Shown piece by piece: positions 34,551 through 43,977 of a stretch of 64,000 bases of DNA. How positions within the stretch are numbered: position 1 is the stretch's first letter; each line of letters starts with the position of its first letter. Under the pieces are notes generated by a model, which saw nothing but the letters and a program-made list of their open reading frames with translations, was not told the origin of the DNA and searched no databases. Source of the stretch: Paenibacillus montanisoli. GTDB lineage: Bacteria; Bacillota; Bacilli; Paenibacillales; Paenibacillaceae. A program made the position numbers and the translations under genes. The stretch spans positions 1 through 64,000 of the forward strand of contig NZ_QLUW01000006.1 in assembly GCF_003268025.1 (NCBI RefSeq), read 5' to 3'.

Positions 34551-35414
34551 ATGATGAGCGGCAAAGATGCATTCGAGAGCAGCGCGAGACCCTTCGCGTT
34601 CGATTACCGGCTGAGGTCGGACCGGCCTTTCGACGGCTACTACCACAGCCATCTAGCAGCCGAGCTGCTGTACGTGCACCGGGGCCGGGGGAAGGTCGTC
34701 GTTCGGGAGCGGACCTACGAGCTGAAGGCAGGTACGCTGTTCTTCTTCCAGCCCGATCAATTGCACCGGGTTCATGCGGAGATCGATGCCGAAGCGCCTT
34801 ACGAGCGCACCATTCTGCATTTCATGCCGCCGGTGCTGGAGGAGCACCTTCGCGCGTTCCCCGAGCTGCACCGTTTCTTCATGCAGCTGTGGCAGGGGCG
34901 GCTTGTCCGTCAAGCGTTCGAGCTCGGTGAGCGAGGAGAGCTGCTGGAGCAGCTGCTTCGTTATTTTGCCGATCGGATCGGAGGGACCGCGGGTTGGCAA
35001 TCGGAAGAAGGGACGCTGTTCTTTGCCCAGCTCGTCCAGCTCATTCGTACGATGGCGGAGCAGTCAGCCCCGGAAGGAGGGGCGGTACCGGGCGGAAGCG
35101 CCAGGCATTCCGAGCAAATCATGAAGTGGATAAACGCGCGCTACCAAGAAAAGTTTGATCTCGAAGAAATGGCGGGCGCGCTGCACCTGTCCAAGTTCCA
35201 TCTCTCCCGCGTGTTCCGGTCCGAGACGGGTAGCAGCATTACCGAATACTTGATCGCCCGGCGCTTGAAGGAAGCCTGCCGGCTGCTTCGCGCGACCGCC
35301 CTTCCGATCGAGATGATCGGCATGGAGGTAGGCATCGGGAACGCCTCGTATTTCTCTCAGCTGTTCCGTAAACAGATCGGCGTCACTCCCCATGAGTACC
35401 GCATGCGAAAATAG
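34551..35414 (+). CDS. AraC family transcriptional regulator
   Basis: 287-residue sugar-responsive regulator: N-terminal cupin sensor (HSHLAAELLYVHRGRGKVVV, then GTLFFFQPDQLHRV) and C-terminal AraC DNA-binding domain with two helix-turn-helices (FDLEEMAGALHLSKFHLSRV and IEMIGMEVGIGNASYFSQLF, then PHEYR). ATG 34551 has GGAGGGGAG upstream; the longer frame from 34533 includes that site. Divergent from the GH88 gene and followed by the GH172 gene. Confidence 0.92.
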   Translation: MMSGKDAFESSARPFAFDYRLRSDRPFDGYYHSHLAAELLYVHRGRGKVVVRERTYELKAGTLFFFQPDQLHRVHAEIDAEAPYERTILHFMPPVLEEHLRAFPELHRFFMQLWQGRLVRQAFELGERGELLEQLLRYFADRIGGTAGWQSEEGTLFFAQLVQLIRTMAEQSAPEGGAVPGGSARHSEQIMKWINARYQEKFDLEEMAGALHLSKFHLSRVFRSETGSSITEYLIARRLKEACRLLRATALPIEMIGMEVGIGNASYFSQLFRKQIGVTPHEYRMRK

Positions 35415-35442
35415 TAAATGATGTAAAACCCGCCAAACCCAG

Positions 35443-35477
35443 GCCAGTGCCGGCACCCCGCCGATACTGGCTTTTTC
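35443..35477 (+). terminator. Terminator after the AraC gene
   Basis: GCCAGT / ACTGGC with a GC-rich 17-base loop that can itself pair, followed by TTTTTC. Confidence 0.65.
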
Positions 35478-35629
35478 TGCGTTTATTGAATTATCGATAC
35501 GATCGTAGATTTTGAAGATTTACTTTCGTCCTGCCGAAAGCGAACATCAAACTACGAACAAGAAAGCGCGTTCATGGATGGCGAGCGCCTGATCAGGCAA
35601 GCAGCCAAGCAAATGGAGGGAATGAAGAC

Positions 35630-36778
35630 ATGAAACAAATGGATGATCTATATAAGCTTCGGTCAGGCGTCCGCAGCAAGCGGATTTCCAGCTATGACCG
35701 TTCAGGCGGGAATGACGATTCCGTGCCCGTGCCGCCGGGCACGAGGAAGGAACTGGCGCGGATCGAAGGGGCGGGCATTATCCGTCACATCTGGATGACC
35801 CACAGCTCGCCCGATCCGATGATCCGCCGCAATGCGGTCATCCGCATGTATTGGGATGGAGAGACCGAGCCAAGCGTGGAGTCCCCCCTTGGCGATTTCT
35901 TCGGCCAAGGCTGGGGCGAGCAGTACAATTTCACGTCGCTGCCGCTGGCCGCGGCGCCGAGAAAGGGCTACGCGCTGAACTGCTATTTCCCGATGCCGTT
36001 CGGCAATGGCGCGGTCATTGTCGTCGATAACGAATCCGACCAAGAGCTGGATTCGCTCTATTTCTATATCGACTACGAAGAACATGACGAAATCCCCGAT
36101 GATGCCGGACGTTTCCACGCCCAGTGGAGGCGCGAGCTTACGGACGCGGATCCAGAGCAAGGAGAGAACGAGCATCTGGGGCTCGTGCCGCAGCGGCCAA
36201 ACCAGAGCGATGAGCACAATTATGTATTCGCGGATATCGAGGGCAAAGGCCATTTTGTCGGGCTCCAGTATTACGTGGATAACCCGAGCACGATGTGGTA
36301 CGGCGAAGGCGACGACATGTGGATGATCGACGGCGAGGCATGGCCGGGCTCCCTGCACGGCACGGGAACCGAGGATTTCTTCAACACGGCCTATTGCCCG
36401 GACGAACAGTATTTGCACCCGTATTTCGGCTATGCCAAAGTGCCGGATAAGATCGGCGGCTTTCTTGGACGCACGCACAGTTACCGGTTTCTGCTCGAGG
36501 ACCCGATTTATTTTGACAAATCCTTGCGGGGCAGCATCGAGCACGGACATAACAACTGCCTGACGCTGGATATCGTGACGGTCGCGTACTGGTACCAGAC
36601 CGAGCCGCACAAGCCGTTCGGGAAACTACCTGGCCGGGCAGAGCGGCAGAACAAACCGGCGATCACGCTGCATGACATTCACTACTGGAGGCAGGAATAC
36701 CGCAAGGCGTTCGGCGGCTGCACGAAGCTGTGGGGAGACGAGTGGCGGACGCGCAAGCCGGGGGAGACCGGAGGCTAA
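35630..36778 (+). CDS. DUF2961 / glycoside hydrolase family 172 protein
   Basis: 382-residue protein of the DUF2961 family, now GH172, whose studied members act on furanosides such as fructofuranoside and D-arabinofuranoside. The double jelly-roll is recognisable by RIEGAGIIRHIWMT, EVESPLGDFFGQGW-like ESPLGDFFGQGWG, NCYFPMPFGNGAVI and HGTGTEDFFNTAY. No signal peptide. A 215-base gap precedes it, containing a perfect 10-base palindrome TACGATCGTA (35498-35507) of unknown meaning. Confidence 0.85.
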   Translation: MKQMDDLYKLRSGVRSKRISSYDRSGGNDDSVPVPPGTRKELARIEGAGIIRHIWMTHSSPDPMIRRNAVIRMYWDGETEPSVESPLGDFFGQGWGEQYNFTSLPLAAAPRKGYALNCYFPMPFGNGAVIVVDNESDQELDSLYFYIDYEEHDEIPDDAGRFHAQWRRELTDADPEQGENEHLGLVPQRPNQSDEHNYVFADIEGKGHFVGLQYYVDNPSTMWYGEGDDMWMIDGEAWPGSLHGTGTEDFFNTAYCPDEQYLHPYFGYAKVPDKIGGFLGRTHSYRFLLEDPIYFDKSLRGSIEHGHNNCLTLDIVTVAYWYQTEPHKPFGKLPGRAERQNKPAITLHDIHYWRQEYRKAFGGCTKLWGDEWRTRKPGETGG

Positions 36779-36955
36779 TAAGCGCCCCATAAACGAAGCT
36801 TATTTTTGACTTCCATTGCGCTATCTTGACTTTCTCGCTCCGATGTCAAAATCGGGCAAGCGGCGTAAAGAAGTTCGCGTATACAACGCGCCGCCGCCGT
36901 TCTATCTTGGAGTCGTACACATCCACAATCCCAATCAAGGAGGCAGGCGGACGAT

Positions 36956-38611
36956 ATGGCGAGATGGAAACAGATCATGCTTGTGCAGTTGGCGGCGACG
37001 GTAATGCTGGTGACGGCGTGCAGCAGCAACAGCAATGAGGGGAACAATGGCGGGTCAAGCACAGACGAGACAGGAAAATTCGATCCACCGATTACGGTAA
37101 CGGCGATTCGGGACCAGCCATCGTCGATGGCGTTCAAAGAGGGCGAAGATTTCGAGAACAACAACTACACCAAGGCGTACTTGGAAGAGCTGGGCGTCAA
37201 AGTGAAGTACAACTGGATCGTGCCAGAGGACCAATTCGAAGCGAAGCTCAATATCGCGATCTCCTCCGGCGACCTGCCCGACGTGTTCAGAGTCAACGCC
37301 TCGCAGCTGAAACAGCTTGTCGATGCCGGCATGCTGGCCGATCTGACGGACGTTTACGAGAAATATGGCTCCGAGCTGACCAAAAAATCGATTGAGATGG
37401 GCCAACTCGCCAAAGCCTCCGCGACGTTCGACGGCAAATTAATGGCGCTTCCGCCGGATGAGGACTACGACGGCAGACTGAGCTTCCTCTGGGTGCGGAC
37501 GGACTGGCTGAACAAGCTGAACCTGCAGCCGCCGAAGACGTTCCAGGAGCTCGAGAACGTCATGCGCGCGTTCAAAACGCAGGACCCGGACGGCAACGGC
37601 AAGGCCGACACGTACGGCATCGCGCTCACGAAGGATTTGTACGGCAACGGCGTCGGCGTTTCGTCCGGCGTGTTCAGCGCCTTCCATGCGTATCCGGGCA
37701 TCTGGATCGAAGGTGCGGACGGCAAGCTCGTCAACGGCTCGATTCAGCCGGAAGTGAAAGCAGCGCTCGCGAAGCTGCAGGAATGGTACAAGGAAGGGCT
37801 CATTGACCGCGAATTCGGCGTCAAGGATAGCAACAAGGTCGGCGAAGACTTCACGGCCGGCAAAGTCGGCGTCAACTTCGGCGCGCTCTGGAATTCGCTC
37901 TGGCCGCTGCAGGACAGCGTGACGAACAACGCGCAAGCGGACTGGGGCGTATGGCCGCTCGTATCGGCGGACGGTCAGCCGGCGAAGAACAGCGTCAATA
38001 TCGAATTCGACCGCTTCACGGTAGCAAACAAGAAGATGAAGAATCCGGAAGCGCTCATCCAGCTGTTTAACCTGGACAACGAGAAGCTGTTTAGCGGCAA
38101 TGCGGACGCGACGAAATTCCACAGCGAAGTCGTTGGCGATAAAACGTACGAGCACTTCTTCGAGCGCGTCGTCATGGACGCAGGGTCGAACCCGGTCGGC
38201 GGCAACTTCGGGCACTACAAGAAGGTGACCGCCGCATTGGACGCGAACGATCCGGCGGGGCTCAATCCGGAGCAGAAGGGCTATTACGACAAAATCGTCT
38301 CCTTCAACGGCGGCGACCGCGCGGGCTGGGGAACGCTGCGCGTGTTCGGACATGACAGCTCGTACAAGGTGATCGAAGAAATGTATAAGGACAAAACGCA
38401 GAGCCTGGAGATCTCGAAGTTCTACGGCGCGCCAACGAAGACGATGGTCGAGAAGAAGGCGACGCTCGAGAAGATGCAGCTGGAGACGTTTACGAAGATC
38501 ATTCTGGGCGCTTCGCTCGATACGTTCGATAAATTCGTCGAGGACTGGAAGAGCCTAGGCGGGGATCAGATGACGACGGAAGTCAACGACTGGTACGCGA
38601 CAAACAAATAG
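36956..38611 (+). CDS. Extracellular sugar-binding lipoprotein (LplA/LipO type)
   Basis: Solute-binding component of an oligosaccharide ABC importer, lipid-anchored outside the membrane. The 551-residue protein has signal and lipobox LVTAC, an Asn/Gly/Ser linker, and the family-1 binding fold with LPDVFRVNASQLKQLVDAGML and DPDGNGKADTYG. The latter is the calcium-binding-like loop often seen in Lpl proteins. AAGGAGG precedes the ATG. It is followed by two permease genes after a hairpin that may leave it expressed at a higher level. Confidence 0.92.
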   Translation: MARWKQIMLVQLAATVMLVTACSSNSNEGNNGGSSTDETGKFDPPITVTAIRDQPSSMAFKEGEDFENNNYTKAYLEELGVKVKYNWIVPEDQFEAKLNIAISSGDLPDVFRVNASQLKQLVDAGMLADLTDVYEKYGSELTKKSIEMGQLAKASATFDGKLMALPPDEDYDGRLSFLWVRTDWLNKLNLQPPKTFQELENVMRAFKTQDPDGNGKADTYGIALTKDLYGNGVGVSSGVFSAFHAYPGIWIEGADGKLVNGSIQPEVKAALAKLQEWYKEGLIDREFGVKDSNKVGEDFTAGKVGVNFGALWNSLWPLQDSVTNNAQADWGVWPLVSADGQPAKNSVNIEFDRFTVANKKMKNPEALIQLFNLDNEKLFSGNADATKFHSEVVGDKTYEHFFERVVMDAGSNPVGGNFGHYKKVTAALDANDPAGLNPEQKGYYDKIVSFNGGDRAGWGTLRVFGHDSSYKVIEEMYKDKTQSLEISKFYGAPTKTMVEKKATLEKMQLETFTKIILGASLDTFDKFVEDWKSLGGDQMTTEVNDWYATNK

Positions 38612-38654
38612 GCCGGAGCTGCCTGCCGAGGCCCCAATAGATAAAGGAGAAGAC

Positions 38655-38682
38655 AGGCAGGAACAACTGCCTTTCTTTTTCT
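38655..38682 (+). terminator. Attenuator-like hairpin after the binding protein gene
   Basis: AGGCAG / CTGCCT with a GAACAA loop, then TTCTTTTTC. Typical between a highly expressed binding protein and its permeases. Confidence 0.7.
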
Positions 38683-38724
38683 TTATCGGCAGATTTTAAA
38701 TCCTACAGACCGAGGTGAACCGCG

Positions 38725-39621
38725 ATGCGAAGCAAACGGATCAAGGAAATGCCGCTGCATCTCATGCTGCTGCCGGGCGCGATTCTCGTCCTTATTTACT
38801 GCTACGGGCCGATGTTCGGGATCATTATGGCTTTTCAAAATTTCAAGCCGGCCTTTGGCTTCTTCCGTTCGGAGTGGGTCGGCTTCGGGAACTTTACGTA
38901 TATCTCCGACCTGCCAAGCACCTTTCAGGTGCTGTACAACACCGTCTACATCGCCCTGATGAAGATCGTCGCCGGACTGGTAGTGCCGATTGGGATCGCG
39001 ATCCTGCTGAACGAGATCGGCAAGACGTTCATCAAGCGGTCCATCCAGACGCTCATTTATTTGCCGCATTTTCTGTCCTGGATCATTCTCGGAGGCATTC
39101 TGATCGACGTGCTCTCGCCTTCCTCCGGAATCGTGAACCGCGTGCTCGAAGGAATCGGGCTGCCGTCGGTATATTTTCTCGGGGATAACCGCTGGTTTCC
39201 GTTTACGGTCGTCGTCACCGACCTGTGGAAGGAATTCGGCTTCGCCACGATCGTCTATTTGGCGGCGCTGACGTCCATCAATCCGAACCTGTACGAGGCG
39301 GCGATCGTCGACGGGGCGAACCGGTGGAAACAGACGTGGCATATTACGCTGCCGGGCATGATGCCGATCATCGTGCTCCTGACGACGCTGAGCTTGGGGA
39401 ACATTTTGAACGCCGGCTTCGACCAGATCTTCAACATGTATTCCCCGCAAGTATTCGAGAGCGGTGATATTATCGACACGTTCGTGTACAGGCTCGGCTT
39501 GGTCGACGCGCAATTCGGACCGGCTACGGCGGTCGGGCTGTTCAAATCGATCGTGTCGCTGGCGTTCATCTCCGTATCTTACCTGCTGGCTTATCGTCTG
39601 GCCAACTATCGCATTTTCTAA
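38725..39621 (+). CDS. ABC sugar permease, LplB type
   Basis: First inner-membrane subunit of the importer. 298 residues, six spans. The EAA loop that binds the ATPase reads NPNLYEAAIVDGANRWKQTW. Family starts such as YGPMFGIIMAFQNFKP identify the LplB branch. No ATPase gene is nearby, so a shared MsmX/UgpC-like ATPase is probable. Confidence 0.93.
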   Translation: MRSKRIKEMPLHLMLLPGAILVLIYCYGPMFGIIMAFQNFKPAFGFFRSEWVGFGNFTYISDLPSTFQVLYNTVYIALMKIVAGLVVPIGIAILLNEIGKTFIKRSIQTLIYLPHFLSWIILGGILIDVLSPSSGIVNRVLEGIGLPSVYFLGDNRWFPFTVVVTDLWKEFGFATIVYLAALTSINPNLYEAAIVDGANRWKQTWHITLPGMMPIIVLLTTLSLGNILNAGFDQIFNMYSPQVFESGDIIDTFVYRLGLVDAQFGPATAVGLFKSIVSLAFISVSYLLAYRLANYRIF

Positions 39622-39639
39622 AAGAAGGCGGTGCGTGAC

Positions 39640-40521
39640 ATGCGAGCTCAACTCGATAGCAGAAAAGTGTTTCAAACGGCTAATTATACGTTCTTAATCG
39701 GCATCTCCCTGCTCTGCATTCTCCCGTTCATTCATGTGCTGGCGATTTCGCTAAGCTCCAAAACGGCCGCGGCGGCCGGCTCCGTCCTGTTCTGGCCGGT
39801 AGGCTTCACCTTCAAATCGTACGACTACGTGCTGTCCAAGCCGGCTTTTGTGGACGCGCTCCTCATAACGCTGAAGCGGGTGGGGCTTGGCACGCTGATC
39901 AATATGTTCTTAACGATCTTAATCGCTTATCCGCTCGCGAAGGAAGTACGGGATTTCAAGTACCGGACGGCATATGCCTGGTATTTCGTGCTGACGATTC
40001 TGTTCAGCGGCGGGCTCATTCCGACGTACATGATCGTAAATAAAACGTATCTGATGGATACGATCTGGGCTTTGATTATTCCCGGTGCCGTGCCCGTGTT
40101 CAACGTCATTCTGCTGCTGAACTTCTTCCGCGGCCTGCCGCGCGAGCTTGAGGAAGCGTCGTTCGTGGACGGAGCGGGTCACTGGACCGTACTTTGGCGT
40201 ATTTTGGTACCGCTTTCCGCGCCTGCGCTGGCGACGATCGTTCTGTTTACGATTGTTGGCCATTGGAATTCTTGGTTCGACGGCTTAATCTTCATGAACC
40301 GTCCGGAAAATTATCCGCTGCAAAGCTATTTGCAAACGGTAATCATCCAGCAGGATCTGCTTCGGGTAGCTTCTCAAAGCCTTGATTCGCTCGCCGAGGT
40401 ATCGGAGCGAACGTCGAAGGCGGCTCAGATCTTCATGGGGGCGCTGCCGATTCTGCTCGTTTACCCGTTTCTGCAAAAGTATTTCATCAAAGGCATCGTC
40501 CTGGGCAGCGTGAAGGAATAA
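39640..40521 (+). CDS. ABC sugar permease, LplC/YtcP type
   Basis: Second permease subunit, about 293 residues and six spans. The EAA loop is LPRELEEASFVDGAGHWTVLW. The C-terminus ...FLQKYFIKGIVLGSVKE is the hallmark of this branch. ATG 39640 is preferred, with AGAAGGCGG upstream; GTG 39631 abuts that site. Confidence 0.92.
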   Translation: MRAQLDSRKVFQTANYTFLIGISLLCILPFIHVLAISLSSKTAAAAGSVLFWPVGFTFKSYDYVLSKPAFVDALLITLKRVGLGTLINMFLTILIAYPLAKEVRDFKYRTAYAWYFVLTILFSGGLIPTYMIVNKTYLMDTIWALIIPGAVPVFNVILLLNFFRGLPRELEEASFVDGAGHWTVLWRILVPLSAPALATIVLFTIVGHWNSWFDGLIFMNRPENYPLQSYLQTVIIQQDLLRVASQSLDSLAEVSERTSKAAQIFMGALPILLVYPFLQKYFIKGIVLGSVKE

Positions 40522-40539
40522 CCGAGGGAGGAACGTGGA

Positions 40540-42309
40540 ATGAAACGGCTGAGAAGCTCTCCGTATGATCCGATCTTTATTAAAATCATGCTTTCCTTCT
40601 TCGCCGTGGTCATTCCGATGTTCGCGATCGGGCTCGTACTGAACCTGAAGGGAGCGGCAAGCGTCCGGGAGGAAATCACGACGATGCTGCAAACGAAGGT
40701 CCGGTACGACATGAACACCTTGGAGGCGGAGCTCGACCGGATGATCGGTCTGCAGTACGAGATGGTCGTCGACAACGACCTGCTCTACTTGAGCGTCGCG
40801 GATCCCGTGCTGTCGGAGAACGAACGGCGGACCGCGATTCTGAACCTGCAGCGCAAGCTGCTGATGATCCGCAATTCGAGCAGCTTTATCCGCAGCGCTT
40901 CCGCATATATTCCGCTCATTCGCCGCACGATTTCGTCCGACAGGCTGGTCGATGATTTGGAAAGGAAGACGTTCGACGGCCTCGTCACGAGCGACCGGAG
41001 AAAGAGGGGCGAAATCGTTGAGTGGAACAACCGTCTGTTTATCGTCAAGCGGCAGCCCGACCTCGGCCAAGGCAGCGATCCGATCGCCCTGCTGTCGCTG
41101 GAGTTGAGCCGAAGCGCGATCGCATCGGAGCTGACGCGCTTCAGCGGCAACTATGACGGCGGCATGGTACTGCTTGGCAATTCGCTCGATTGGCGCATTG
41201 ATCAAGGCGCGGGCGAGAAGCTTCCGGCCGCGCTCGAAGGAGCGTTCGAGCAGATGATGAAAGGCCGTGAAGGCTTGACGACCATTGAATTGGACGGTCA
41301 GCGGTTCATCGTCGCGCAACAGCAATCCGGCCGATTGGACGCAACGCTGCTGCAATTCATTCCGGAGGCCGAAGTGCTTGGGCCGCTGAAGCAGTATCGC
41401 ATTTGGCTGTGGCTGCTGTCCTTGCTGTCGCTGGTGGTCATCCTGTTCTACTCCTTTTGGATGCACCGGCTGATCCACAAGCCGTTTAAAGCTATGATCG
41501 TCGCGTTCCGAATGCTGGAGCTCGGCAATTTGGGACTGGATATCAAGCACCGGAGCAACGACGAGTTCCGGTTTCTGTATGCGCAATTCAATAAGATGGT
41601 CAGGCGGCTCGAAGCGTCCATCCAGGACGTCTACGTGCATAAATACAGAGCGCAGAAGGCGGAGCTCAAACAGCTGCAATCCCAAATCAATCCGCACTTT
41701 CTGTACAACAGCTTCTTTACGCTAGGCAGAATGATCAAGCTGCAGGACTACGACAATTTGATGCCCTTCGCGAATCACTTGGGCGAATATTTCAGGTTTA
41801 TTACCCGGGATACGAAAGAAGAAATTCCGCTGGAGGATGAAGCGAATTTCTCACGGTCCTTCGCGGAAATTCAAAATATACGCTTTCACAAACGGATTCA
41901 GGCCGAGTTCGGCCAGCTGCCGGAAGAGGCGAAAGGCGTAACCGTTCCGCGGCTCATCATACAGCCGATCATCGAGAACGCCTATAAGCACGGCGTCGAG
42001 AACAGGCCGGAGGGCGGCACGGTAACGATCGGCTTCCGGCTGGAGCGGGAGCAGGTAATCGTCAGCGTGGAGGATAACGGGCAGGAAATCGACGCAGTCG
42101 CCATTGCGAGGCTGGAGAAGGCGCTGAACGACCGGTCGGAAGGTTTGGAGAGCACCGGCATGATCAACGTTCATCGGCGCCTGCAATTGAAATACGGCGA
42201 GGAAGCCGGCCTTCGGCTGTCCGAGGGCGCCGGCGGGGGCCTTCGCGTCGACATTGTCATTCCGTACCAAAGGGGGCGGTTCGATGTTCAAAATCATGAT
42301 TGTGGATGA
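40540..42309 (+). CDS. Sensor histidine kinase, YesM type
   Basis: Membrane kinase that senses an extracellular sugar or binding protein. The 589-residue protein has span 1 (IMLSFFAVVIPMFAIGLVL), an extracytoplasmic sensor of about 260 residues, span 2 (LWLLSLLSLVVILFYSFW), a HAMP linker, the HisKA-7 motif SQINPHFLYNSF with His386, and the ATPase N-box IIENAYKHGVENR. It overlaps the response regulator gene by 26 bases, so the pair is coupled. Its location behind the importer suggests that it controls it. Confidence 0.93.
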   Translation: MKRLRSSPYDPIFIKIMLSFFAVVIPMFAIGLVLNLKGAASVREEITTMLQTKVRYDMNTLEAELDRMIGLQYEMVVDNDLLYLSVADPVLSENERRTAILNLQRKLLMIRNSSSFIRSASAYIPLIRRTISSDRLVDDLERKTFDGLVTSDRRKRGEIVEWNNRLFIVKRQPDLGQGSDPIALLSLELSRSAIASELTRFSGNYDGGMVLLGNSLDWRIDQGAGEKLPAALEGAFEQMMKGREGLTTIELDGQRFIVAQQQSGRLDATLLQFIPEAEVLGPLKQYRIWLWLLSLLSLVVILFYSFWMHRLIHKPFKAMIVAFRMLELGNLGLDIKHRSNDEFRFLYAQFNKMVRRLEASIQDVYVHKYRAQKAELKQLQSQINPHFLYNSFFTLGRMIKLQDYDNLMPFANHLGEYFRFITRDTKEEIPLEDEANFSRSFAEIQNIRFHKRIQAEFGQLPEEAKGVTVPRLIIQPIIENAYKHGVENRPEGGTVTIGFRLEREQVIVSVEDNGQEIDAVAIARLEKALNDRSEGLESTGMINVHRRLQLKYGEEAGLRLSEGAGGGLRVDIVIPYQRGRFDVQNHDCG

Positions 42310-43930
42310 CGAGCCTTACATCGTAAGCGGTTTGCAGGATCTCTGCGAAGATATGCAGGAGTACGAGTTGGACGTTTTTTGCGCCTACTCCGCAACTGAG
42401 GCGGTCGCGCGGCTGCAATCGACGCGGGTGGACATTCTGCTTACCGATATTCAAATGCCCGGCATGAGCGGCCTGGAGCTTGCGCAGAAGGTGCGGGAGT
42501 GGTGGCCGAGGACGAAAATCATTTTTCTGACCGGCTACAACCAATTCGATTACGCCCAGTCCGCGCTGCGGAGCGAGGCCGTCGACTTCTTGCTTAAAAC
42601 GGAGGACGAAGCCAAGATCGTCGCGGCAATCCGCCGGGCGATCCGCAAATGCAGCGAGGATTCGGAGGAGAGCCGTTTGATTGAGGGCGTTAAACAACGC
42701 CTCAGAGCGGCGATTCCGGTGCTGCAGAAGGATTTGCTCCTGCGGTTGGCTCAGGGAGAGACGTTATCGATGGAGAGCCGGGCGCAGAAGTTCGCGGAGC
42801 TCGGCATTCCGCTTGACGCCGCCGCCGACTGTCTGCTTGCCATCGGCAGAGTGGATGAGTGGAAGCATGCGGCTGGTCCCTATGACCGGTCGCTGCTGTT
42901 GTACGGCATACAAAATATCGCCGAGGAGTTTCTATCGCCAGCCATACGGTTTCAGGCCGTGATCGGCGACGCCGGCGATTTCATCTGGTTCATGCAGCCT
43001 GGGGCAGCAGGGGATGCGGCGGATGAAAGCTGGAGCCGCTGCGTCTCCTTCGTGCACGGCACGATCGATGCGATTCAAAGCGCCTGCCGGTCGCTCTTGA
43101 AGCAACCGGTCTCCATCGCGGCCGGGAGCGCGCCGGCCCCCTGGCACAGCGTGGCCGCGAAGGTGCGAGAGTTCTCGCTGCTGCTGGCGGAGGGTCTTGG
43201 AACCGGCGGCGAAATGCTCGTGCTGGAGAATGCGGACGCCCGGGCGTCGCGCGAAGCCGCCGCAGAATCGGCGGAGCAGCTGCTGCTGTCGGGACCGGGC
43301 CAAGCGGAGATGATGGACCGGCTGCTGGATGGCGGCAAGCAAGAGGAATTCCGGAAGCTTGTGCTGGAAGCCTTCGCCGGGATCCCCTCGGGCCGGGGCG
43401 ATCTGCGCAAGGAAACCTACTACGCCGTGGCGTTGAGGCTTTACGCGTATGTGAACCGGCTGCGGAGGAGAAGGGAAGGCGAGCTCCCGGCGCGCTTTGA
43501 TCTGTTGTTCCACTATGAGCGCCATGCGGGCGAAGCCGCGGCGGTCTGGTATTTGCTCGACGCCGCGGCGGAGTTGTTCAGCCACCGCAGCGACGAACAG
43601 GAAGAGCGGACGAACGAGCTGGTGCTGCGGCTGCACGATTACATCGAGCAGCATCTGTCCGGGGACGTGTCCTTGACGAGACTGGGCGAGGTCGTTTCGC
43701 TCAATCCGAGCTACCTGTGCCGGCTGTATAAGCAAATTACCGGCAGCATTCTGACCGACTTCATTGCCGAAGCGAAGATCGGCAAAGCGAAGGAGCTGCT
43801 CGTAAAGAGCGGACAGCTGCGCATTACCGATATCAGCAAGGCCGTCGGCTTCGATTCGCCGGCCTATTTCTCGCGGTTTTTCAAGAAATATACCAAGATG
43901 ACCCCGCAGGAGTACCGCGACCGGTATTAA
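42284..43930 (+). CDS. Response regulator, YesN type (receiver + AraC)
   Basis: Partner of the YesM-type kinase. The 548-residue protein has a receiver domain (IMIVDDEPYIV; phospho-acceptor Asp55 in LLTDIQMPG; Lys in DFLLKTEDE), a long middle region and a C-terminal AraC domain (VSLTRLGEVVSLNPSYLCRLYK and RITDISKAVGFDSPAYFSRFFKK). ATG 42284 with AGGGGGCGG upstream matches the family start; the frame opens at 42254. Expected to activate nearby glycan genes. Confidence 0.93.
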   Translation: MFKIMIVDDEPYIVSGLQDLCEDMQEYELDVFCAYSATEAVARLQSTRVDILLTDIQMPGMSGLELAQKVREWWPRTKIIFLTGYNQFDYAQSALRSEAVDFLLKTEDEAKIVAAIRRAIRKCSEDSEESRLIEGVKQRLRAAIPVLQKDLLLRLAQGETLSMESRAQKFAELGIPLDAAADCLLAIGRVDEWKHAAGPYDRSLLLYGIQNIAEEFLSPAIRFQAVIGDAGDFIWFMQPGAAGDAADESWSRCVSFVHGTIDAIQSACRSLLKQPVSIAAGSAPAPWHSVAAKVREFSLLLAEGLGTGGEMLVLENADARASREAAAESAEQLLLSGPGQAEMMDRLLDGGKQEEFRKLVLEAFAGIPSGRGDLRKETYYAVALRLYAYVNRLRRRREGELPARFDLLFHYERHAGEAAAVWYLLDAAAELFSHRSDEQEERTNELVLRLHDYIEQHLSGDVSLTRLGEVVSLNPSYLCRLYKQITGSILTDFIAEAKIGKAKELLVKSGQLRITDISKAVGFDSPAYFSRFFKKYTKMTPQEYRDRY

Positions 43931-43977
43931 GCCGAGCTGCGGGCTTTCTGTTCACTAAGATGGAGAGGGATAAGACC